Below, one piece after another: positions 32,339 through 38,345 of a stretch of DNA of 38,345 nt. The translations under genes were made by a program, and so were the position numbers. Location: NCBI GenBank assembly GCA_018242105.1, contig JAFECP010000002.1:30396-68740 (forward strand). The letters are read 5' to 3'. Position 1 is the stretch's first letter; each line of letters opens with the position of its first letter. This stretch comes from Pseudomonadota bacterium (GTDB lineage: Bacteria; Pseudomonadota; Alphaproteobacteria; Micropepsales; Micropepsaceae). A model generated the notes under the pieces. The model saw only the letters and a list, made by a program, of their open reading frames with translations. It was not told the origin of the DNA and searched no databases.

Positions 32339-33048
32339 ATAAAATCCACTTGCGATTTTCCGCGCTGAAAACGGAAAAATGGCACTGGACGGCTCGCATC
32401 CGTGCCGTCCGCGAGGCGGGCTTCCACTTCATCCAGCACCACGCGGGTGATGGACGGCAGGTCGAGCGCGCGCGCTTCGGCCAAGGTCAGCCAGCAGGGT
32501 GTCAGAAGCTCGTCGTTCTCGCGTGCGTCCAGCGTATGCGCGATGGCATCGGCGTCCGCCATGAAGAAACGTGCGTCGAAACGGCGGGTGCGATTGGGCG
32601 GCGTGATGGCGCGGGCTATAAATTCCAGTACATCCAGACGCGGCGCGATGCCGTGTTCGAAAAACTTTCGCCACGCTGGCGCGCGGGTGCGCGGAAGTTT
32701 GTCCGTGCGTTCGCCGATGAGGATTCCTGCTTCCTCGAAGGTTTCGCGGATGGCCGCCAGAGCGAAGCCCCGCGCGCGGCTGGCATTGGCGCTTTTGGTC
32801 AGGCGGTCGGCGACGTGCGCGCGTAGATCGCCGCCGAGGAGAATGCGCTGGTCGCCGGGGTCGACGCGGCCCCCGGGGAACACATATTTGTTCGCCATGA
32901 ATGCCATGTTGCCATGGCGCTGACCCATCAGCACACGCGGGCCATCCCTTTCGCGGCGCACCAGCACCAGCGTTGCCGCGTCCTTCGGACGGAGACGATT
33001 GGGAGTGACGACTTCGTCCTTATCGAACGGCGCGGGCTTGGTGACCAT
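32335..33048 (-). CDS. NUDIX hydrolase with extended Nudix box
   Basis: This 237-residue NUDIX pyrophosphohydrolase has YVFPGGRVDPGDQ, then about 30 inserted residues, then AAIRETFEEAGIL (the REUxEExGU metal-binding core). Insertion inside the box resembles the NUDT19/RP2-type branch, which acts on CoA derivatives or similar, but substrate cannot be stated. It is the third gene in the topA-rnr-NUDIX operon, 8 bases after the rnr stop. The 3' end overlaps the convergent DUF2336 stop. Confidence 0.88.
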   Translation of the reverse strand: MVTKPAPFDKDEVVTPNRLRPKDAATLVLVRRERDGPRVLMGQRHGNMAFMANKYVFPGGRVDPGDQRILLGGDLRAHVADRLTKSANASRARGFALAAIRETFEEAGILIGERTDKLPRTRAPAWRKFFEHGIAPRLDVLEFIARAITPPNRTRRFDARFFMADADAIAHTLDARENDELLTPCWLTLAEARALDLPSITRVVLDEVEARLADGTDASRPVPFFRFQRGKSQVDFI

Positions 33049-33056
33049 GAACTCTG

Positions 33057-35276
33057 TTAGCGGTGTTTGCGCGTCTTCCGCAAGTTGAACCTCGGCTTGT
33101 TGCCGGAAGACCGCTTGGGCGCTGCGTTAGCTTCGGCGATTTCGAATCGCAGCCCTCCTGTCAGCGGGGCAGCCTCCATCAACCGCACGGTGAGATTGTC
33201 GCCCATCTTGTAGGTGGTGCCGCTGCGCTCCCCGATCAGCGCGTGTTTGCGTTCGTCGTGGCGGAAATATTCGAATCCCAGTGAGCGTGCCGGGATCAAC
33301 CCTTCTGCGCCGCTGTCAGGGATACGGACGAAGAGGCCGAAGCGCGTGACACCGGTGACGCGCGCGGTAAAGGTTGCGCCTATGCGATCTTCCATATAGG
33401 CCGCAACATAACGATCGGTACTGTCGCGTTCCGCCGCCATGGCGCGGCGCTCGGTGACCGAGATGTGGTCGGAGATTTCGCCCAGCCGGTTCATTTCCTT
33501 GTCGCCCAATCCGCTATCGCCCAGCCGTAGTCCACGGATCAGCGCGCGATGCACGATGAGGTCTGCATAACGGCGGATCGGCGAGGTGAAATGTGCGTAG
33601 TGGGACAGGTGCAGGCCGAAATGGCCTTTGTTTTCCGGAGAATAGATTGCCTGCATCTGGGTACGCAGCACGATGTCATTCATCACCTCAGTGTTCGGGC
33701 CGTCCTTGGCTTGCGCCAGCACCCGGTTGAACACACCGGGCTTGATCACCTGACCTTTGGCGAAATTCATGCCGATGGTGCGCAGGTAGTCGGAGAAGGA
33801 GAACAGCTTCTCTTTCGAAGGCGCTTCATGGATTCGGTAGATCAGTGGTGTTCGTGCCTTTTCCAGGCTCTCGGCGGCGCAGACATTGGCCATGATCATC
33901 ATCTCTTCGATGAGACGCATGGATTCCAGCCGTTCGCGATAGGCGATGGATTCGATCTTTCCGTCCACGCCGATCTTGATGCGCCGTTCGGGCAGGTCGA
34001 GGTTAAGTGGATCACGCTTGTCGCGCGCCTGTGCCAGCGCCAGATAAGCATTCCACAGCGGTTTGAGAACGTTCTGCGCAAGCGGCGAAGAGACCTTGCC
34101 GTCGAATGCGTCCTGCGCTTGCCGATAGGTGAGGCTCGCGGCGGAGCGCATGATGGCGCGCAGAAATTCGTGGCGCTTCTTGTTGCCATGCTGATCGAAG
34201 ATCATGCGCACGGCAAGGCAGGGGCGGTCTTCGTTCTCCATCAGCGAGCACAGGCCGGCGGAGAGCCGTTCCGGCAACATGGGCACGACGCGATCCGGGA
34301 AATAAACTGAATTACCGCGCTTGAATGCCTCGCGATCCAGTGCTGAGCCGGGCGTCACATAATGCGCCACGTCGGCAATGGCAACGATGACGACATGGCC
34401 GCCCTTATTGCCGGGATCTTCGTCCGGCCCCGCCCACACGGCGTCGTCATGATCGCGCGCGTCTTCCGGGTCGATAGTGATGAGCGGAAATTTCCGCAGA
34501 TCCGTACGGCCGCCGGGATCGGCAGGCTTGGCGCGTTCGGCTTCGTCGAGCACTTCCCTGGGAAATTCGGTTGGTATGCCATGCGCATGGATAGCGATGA
34601 GGCTGATGGATTTGGGATCGTCCATATTGCCGAGGCGCTCAATCACCTTGGCGCGCAGGATGCCGGTGGCGCGGCCCGTCAGCGGCTCGCACAGCACAAG
34701 CTCGTTCGGCTTTGCGCCGCCGCGATCGCGCGGATCGATGATGAATTCGTTGCGGGTCTTGCGATCGACCGGCACGACGCGGCCGCCGCGCTCGCCCTCG
34801 CGATAGACGCCCAGCACTTTGTGGGCGCTGGCGCCAAGGCGTTTGATGATCTTCGCTTCATAGCCGTCGCGGGTTTCCGAGAGGCGCGCGAGGATTCGTT
34901 CTCCCGCACCCATCACGCCGCCACGGTCGTCGTCGCGGCCGGGCAACACGATGATCTTTGGTGGTTGTGCGCCGCTTTCCCAGCGTTGCGGCCGGGCGAG
35001 CAATTCGCCATCGGCATCCTGTCCGGTGATTTCGAGAACGGCGATATCCGGCAATGTGCCGGGCTTTTCAAATGTACGGTGAGGGCCGCGCTTCAGCGCG
35101 CCCTCGGATTCGAGTTCTTTCAATATCTTCTTCAAATGGATGCGCGCATTGCCCTTCACGCCCAGGACGTGGGCAATATCGCGTTTGGTGGATTGAGGAT
35201 TCTCTGCGAGGGCTTCGAGGACGCGCGCTTTATCGAGCGGAATTTCGGAACGGCCGGAATGCTTTTTCTTCTTCAA
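33057..35276 (-). CDS. rnr: Ribonuclease R
   Basis: This 739-residue 3'-to-5' exoribonuclease degrades structured RNA and takes part in rRNA/tmRNA quality control. An N-terminal helix-turn-helix (KARVLEALAENPQSTKRDIA) precedes cold-shock domains. The RNB catalytic centre is FPLITIDPEDARDHDDAVW, and HYAHFTSPIRRYADLIVHRA follows. A C-terminal S1 domain (ARVTGVTRFGLFVRI) leads to a Lys/Arg-rich tail. The start appears to be a TTG at 35276, one base after the topA stop; no ATG fits the N-terminus. Translation is presumably coupled to topA. Confidence 0.94.
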   Translation of the reverse strand: MKKKKHSGRSEIPLDKARVLEALAENPQSTKRDIAHVLGVKGNARIHLKKILKELESEGALKRGPHRTFEKPGTLPDIAVLEITGQDADGELLARPQRWESGAQPPKIIVLPGRDDDRGGVMGAGERILARLSETRDGYEAKIIKRLGASAHKVLGVYREGERGGRVVPVDRKTRNEFIIDPRDRGGAKPNELVLCEPLTGRATGILRAKVIERLGNMDDPKSISLIAIHAHGIPTEFPREVLDEAERAKPADPGGRTDLRKFPLITIDPEDARDHDDAVWAGPDEDPGNKGGHVVIVAIADVAHYVTPGSALDREAFKRGNSVYFPDRVVPMLPERLSAGLCSLMENEDRPCLAVRMIFDQHGNKKRHEFLRAIMRSAASLTYRQAQDAFDGKVSSPLAQNVLKPLWNAYLALAQARDKRDPLNLDLPERRIKIGVDGKIESIAYRERLESMRLIEEMMIMANVCAAESLEKARTPLIYRIHEAPSKEKLFSFSDYLRTIGMNFAKGQVIKPGVFNRVLAQAKDGPNTEVMNDIVLRTQMQAIYSPENKGHFGLHLSHYAHFTSPIRRYADLIVHRALIRGLRLGDSGLGDKEMNRLGEISDHISVTERRAMAAERDSTDRYVAAYMEDRIGATFTARVTGVTRFGLFVRIPDSGAEGLIPARSLGFEYFRHDERKHALIGERSGTTYKMGDNLTVRLMEAAPLTGGLRFEIAEANAAPKRSSGNKPRFNLRKTRKHR

Positions 35277-35277
35277 T

Positions 35278-37935
35278 TCAGCCTTCGACTTCTTCCGGTT
35301 CGGGCTTCTTCGATGCCGCCTTCTTGGTCTTCGGCTTTGCTTTGGCTTTCGCAGACTTGGCCTTCGCCTCGGCAGCCGGCTTTTCGGTCTTCGCCTTCTT
35401 TGGCGTTGCAGCTTTCTTCGGTGCTTTCTTCTTCTTTTTGCCGCCGCCCTTGGCTTCGCGTTCTGCGATCAGCGCTTGCGCCTGTTCCAACGTAACACTG
35501 TTCGGATCTTGATCCTTCGGGATGGTGGCATTGGTCAAGCCATCGGTGACGTAGGGCCCGTAACGGCCTTTCATCACCTTGATCACGCTTTCGCCATCAG
35601 TGGCTTTGCCTAGTTCTTTCAGCGCTTCCGGCGCGCCGCGCGGGCGGGCCTTCGCCTTCTTTTCTGCGAGAAGCGCGACGGCGCGGTTGATGCCGAGCGT
35701 GAACACCTCTTCCGGGTTATCGAGCGAAGCATAAGCACCGTTGTGGGCAACGTAAGGCCCAAAGCGGCCGAAATTGGTTGTGATCGGCTCACCATCTTCC
35801 GGATGCCTGCCGATTTCGCGCGGCAGCGACAGAAGCTTCAGCGCAAGTTCGAGATTGACGTCTGTAAGCTCCGTACCCTTGGGAATACCGGCGCGCTTGA
35901 TGTCATCGCCCGAGCCGCGCTGGATGTAAGGCCCGAAGCGGCCGCTCTTCAACTCGATGTCTTCGCCAGTTTCCGGATCGTGGCCCAGTACGCGCGGCTG
36001 CGCTGCTGCAGCCTCTGCCGCGCTTTGGCCAAGACGGCGCGTGTAGCGGCATTCCGGATAGTTCGAGCAACCCACGAAAGCGCCAAAGCGGCCCAGCTTC
36101 AGGCTGAGATCGCCCGTGCCGCAGGTGGGGCATTTGTGCGGATCGCTGCCATCGGCATTGGGCGGAAAGATGTGTTTACCCATCACCTCGTTCAGATGGT
36201 CGATCACATGAGTGATGCGCAGATCTTTCGTCTCACCGATAGCGGCGGAGAAGTCGCGCCAGAAATCGGAGAGCAGCTTCTTCCAATCCATCTCGCCGGC
36301 GGAAACTTCGTCCAGCTTCTCTTCAAGATCGGCTGTGAAGCCATATTCGACGTAGCGGCCAAAATAATTCATCAGGAAGGTGGTGACGATGCGCCCTTTG
36401 TCGTCCGGATAGAAGCGATTGCGATCCAGCTTCACATAACCGCGATCACGCAGCGTGGAAAGGATGGACGCATAGGTGGAAGGCCGCCCGATGCCCAGTT
36501 CTTCCAGTTTGCGCACGAGGCTCGCTTCGGAATAGCGCGGTGGCGGCTCGGTGAAATGCTGTTCCGGCTTCACCTGTTCGATGCCGGCTTTTTCGCCAAC
36601 AGTAACCTTCGGCAGGCGCGCACCGTCTTCTTCTGTCTCGTCATCCTTGCCTTCCTGATAGACAGTCAGGAAGCCATCGAATAGCGTGACTGAACCGGTG
36701 GCGCGCAGTGTGATCTGCCTGTCGGAGGAGGTGACATCCACCGTGGTGCGTTCCAGTTCGGCGCTTTCCATCTGGCTGGCGATGGCGCGCTTCCAGATTA
36801 AATCATAGAGCTTCTTCTGGTCGTCATCGAGCGCGCTGGCAATCTTCTCCGGCGTGCGCTCGAAGCTGGTGGGACGAATGGCTTCATGCGCTTCCTGCGC
36901 GTTCTTGGCCTTCGAGGTATAGACGCGTGGCGTGGATGGTACGTATTTGGCGCCGTATTTGCCGCCAATCACCGTGCGCGCTTCAGAAATGCCTTCTGGC
37001 GCCATGGTGATGCCATCCGTACGCATATAGGTGATAAGACCGACCGTCTCGCCGCCGATGTCCACACCTTCATAGAGGCCTTGCGCGATGCGCATGGTGT
37101 GCTTGGCGTTGAAGCCAAGCTTGCGCGAAGCTTCCATCTGCAGCGACGAGGTGATGAACGGCGGCGACGGGTTGCGTTTGACCGGTTTGCTCTCCACTGA
37201 ACCAATGGAGAATTTCTGCACATTGATCAGATCGACAGCGCGCTTGGCGTCGGCTTCGTTGTTGATGCCGAGCTTTTCAACCTTCTTGCCATCCAGATGC
37301 GTCAGGTGGGCGCTGAAGCTGCCGCCGGGCGCACGGACGTCCGCGTCGATGGACCAGTATTCGACTGGATTGAACGCTTCGATTTCCTGCTCGCGCTCGA
37401 CGACAAGGCGCAGTGCCACCGATTGTACGCGGCCGGCCGAGCGGGAACCTGGCAATTTTCGCCAGAGAACCGGCGAGAGGGTGAAGCCCACCAGATAATC
37501 CAGCGCGCGGCGGGCGAGATAAGCATCCACCAGTTCGGCGTTGATCTCGCGTGGACGCTGGATGGCTTCCAGCACTGCGGATTTGGTGATGGCGTTGAAC
37601 GCCACCCGTTCGACCTTGGTGTCCTTGCCCAGAGCCTTCTTTTGCTTGAGCACTTCCAGAACATGCCAGGAGATGGCTTCGCCCTCGCGGTCCGGGTCGG
37701 TGGCGAGGATCAGCTTGTCGGCGCCTTTAACGGCATCGACGATGTCTTTGATGCGCTTCTGGGCCTTGGCATCGACTTCCCAACTCATGGCAAAGTTGTC
37801 GTCCGGCTTCACAGATCCGTCCTTGGGGGGCAGGTCACGGATGTGGCCGAAGCTCGCCAGCACCTTGTAGCCAGAGCCAAGGTACTTGTTGATCGACTTG
37901 ACCTTACCGGGGGACTCAACAACCAGGACGTTCAT
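35278..37935 (-). CDS. topA: DNA topoisomerase I
   Basis: This 885-residue type IA topoisomerase relaxes negative supercoils. It starts MNVLVVESPGKVKSINKYLG (TOPRIM Glu), with TDPDREGEAISWHVLEVL (DxD-type acidic pair), and the catalytic Tyr303 in GLITYMRTDG. One tetracysteine finger (CPTCGTGDLSL, then CSNYPEC) is followed by three Topo_C repeats (GRFGPYIQ, GRFGPYVAH, GRYGPYVTD) and a Lys/Ala-rich tail. The start at 37935 gives the canonical N-terminus; a frame extension to 37977 lacks it. The operon continues with rnr and NUDIX. Confidence 0.96.
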   Translation of the reverse strand: MNVLVVESPGKVKSINKYLGSGYKVLASFGHIRDLPPKDGSVKPDDNFAMSWEVDAKAQKRIKDIVDAVKGADKLILATDPDREGEAISWHVLEVLKQKKALGKDTKVERVAFNAITKSAVLEAIQRPREINAELVDAYLARRALDYLVGFTLSPVLWRKLPGSRSAGRVQSVALRLVVEREQEIEAFNPVEYWSIDADVRAPGGSFSAHLTHLDGKKVEKLGINNEADAKRAVDLINVQKFSIGSVESKPVKRNPSPPFITSSLQMEASRKLGFNAKHTMRIAQGLYEGVDIGGETVGLITYMRTDGITMAPEGISEARTVIGGKYGAKYVPSTPRVYTSKAKNAQEAHEAIRPTSFERTPEKIASALDDDQKKLYDLIWKRAIASQMESAELERTTVDVTSSDRQITLRATGSVTLFDGFLTVYQEGKDDETEEDGARLPKVTVGEKAGIEQVKPEQHFTEPPPRYSEASLVRKLEELGIGRPSTYASILSTLRDRGYVKLDRNRFYPDDKGRIVTTFLMNYFGRYVEYGFTADLEEKLDEVSAGEMDWKKLLSDFWRDFSAAIGETKDLRITHVIDHLNEVMGKHIFPPNADGSDPHKCPTCGTGDLSLKLGRFGAFVGCSNYPECRYTRRLGQSAAEAAAAQPRVLGHDPETGEDIELKSGRFGPYIQRGSGDDIKRAGIPKGTELTDVNLELALKLLSLPREIGRHPEDGEPITTNFGRFGPYVAHNGAYASLDNPEEVFTLGINRAVALLAEKKAKARPRGAPEALKELGKATDGESVIKVMKGRYGPYVTDGLTNATIPKDQDPNSVTLEQAQALIAEREAKGGGKKKKKAPKKAATPKKAKTEKPAAEAKAKSAKAKAKPKTKKAASKKPEPEEVEG

Positions 37936-38325
37936 AGGGTGGGGACGCTTCCTCAGGCCGTGCGCAGACAACCGCACTGTGGTTACACATATATTAATAG
38001 CGTGTGCGCGATGGGGCCGGACACTGGCCGCAGGGAAGCGAAGGTGTCAACCGGGCTTCGCCAGTAAAATTCAACTCTTAAGGTATAAGTTTCAAAAAAA
38101 ACGGCGATTTATAAACTTACAGTTGTCCTTTTTGTTTCCGAGCAGGAAAGCTGGCAACGCCATTGGCCATTGAATCGGGCCGTCCTTGCAGAGACGACAC
38201 GCCAAGCTGCTGGGCAAGCTTTGTAGATGGGCCAAACGGCACCAAATTCAAGCCGAACCGTACGATATTCCTGCTAACTAATTGATTATATTAAAATAAA
38301 TGGCGAAAACTAGGGAGATGGAGGA
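37936..38325. other. AT-rich intergenic region between topA and a partial gene
   Basis: This 390-base stretch contains no supported gene. Near 37990-38000 ATATTAATAG gives a TATA-like box suitable for topA on the minus strand. From about 38060 to the end the sequence is clearly richer in A and T than the coding DNA, with A-runs (38094-38102) and TTGATTATATTAAAATAAAT at 38283-38302, suitable for a + strand promoter. A GAATC (GANTC, CcrM-type) site occurs near 38173. Confidence 0.55.
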
Positions 38326-38345
38326 ATGGCTTTGATGGACATAAA
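38326..38345 (+). CDS. Start of an unidentified gene (truncated by window end)
   Basis: ATG at 38326 follows an excellent ribosome-binding site (GGGAGATGGAGGA at 38313-38325). Only MALMDI and part of the next codon are visible, so the product cannot be named. The AT-rich upstream region is promoter-like. An alternative start is the ATG at 38335. Confidence 0.6.

Noticed and set aside
34362-35495. 377-codon + strand frame opposite rnr
   Set aside because: Antisense to a confidently identified RNase R; no domain recognised.
38270-38310. Possible CtrA-type TTAA-N7-TTAA site in the AT-rich end
   Set aside because: The half-sites do not fit the required spacing exactly; AT-richness alone explains the resemblance.
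1-38345. CRISPR array, phage, transposon or defence island
   Set aside because: No regularly spaced repeats, integrase, transposase or known defence gene was seen; the CPBP protease alone is not evidence of defence.

Overview
The window reads as a stretch of a GC-rich alphaproteobacterial chromosome. The evidence is gene content: divergent mutM and ubiE with ubiB behind ubiE; a coaBC-dut pair; a topA-rnr-NUDIX series with rpmG nearby; a cysteine-free (C-minus) ribosomal protein L33; a DUF2336 protein; and a PAS_5 family protein. I cannot place it to genus. It contains no rRNA, tRNA, CRISPR array, insertion sequence or prophage that I can see. It looks like an ordinary core chromosome, densely packed on both strands, with metabolic accessory genes between housekeeping blocks.

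Layout. 1-2718 (+): the tail of a probable ArsR-type regulator, four tandem SRPBCC/AHSA1-like genes and two VOC-fold genes, tightly coupled. 2715-4555 (-): mutM followed by an aldo/keto reductase. 4569-6892 (+): ubiE-ubiB, for ubiquinone synthesis. 6863-8833 (-): a small exported protein and a MATE transporter. 8834-9288: a gene-poor gap holding a strong minus-strand terminator and a possible small RNA or micro-ORF unit. 9289-12230: a Baeyer-Villiger-type flavin monooxygenase (-) divergent from an acyl-CoA dehydrogenase (+). 12454-15542 (+): a PAS_5 protein, a glycerophosphodiester phosphodiesterase, an Old Yellow Enzyme homologue and a GNAT acetyltransferase. 15564-17004 (-): a CPBP membrane protease and a glutathione transferase. 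17114-17779 (+): a TVP38/DedA-like membrane protein. 17776-20876 (-): coaBC-dut-rrf2-cysK, which reads as one operon. 20973-24655 (+): a feruloyl-CoA-synthase-like ligase, a DUF924 protein, a 68-residue protein and an HSL-family hydrolase. 24648-28905 (-): glpD, a diacylglycerol-kinase-family gene and an alkyl-DHAP-synthase-like flavoprotein in one operon. 28975-30773 (+): two tandem paralogous alpha/beta hydrolases. 30842-37935: rpmG (-), a DUF2336 gene (+), and the topA-rnr-NUDIX operon (-). 37936-38345: an AT-rich gap and the first codons of a further + strand gene.

How the genes may work together. The most suggestive group is glpD-dgk-AGPS-like, which could supply and process glycerol-phosphate backbones for an unusual (ether?) lipid. 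The coaBC-dut-rrf2-cysK operon would place cysteine synthesis, a possible cysteine-responsive regulator and the cysteine-consuming CoA enzyme under one control. The acyl-CoA dehydrogenase, CoA ligase, monooxygenase, ene-reductase and esterases suggest capacity to degrade hydrophobic or aromatic compounds, but they do not form one clear pathway here. I found no unambiguous new defence or mobile system. The best novelty candidates are the lipid cassette, the cysteine/CoA operon, the small minus-strand transcription unit near 9 kb and the tandem SRPBCC array.
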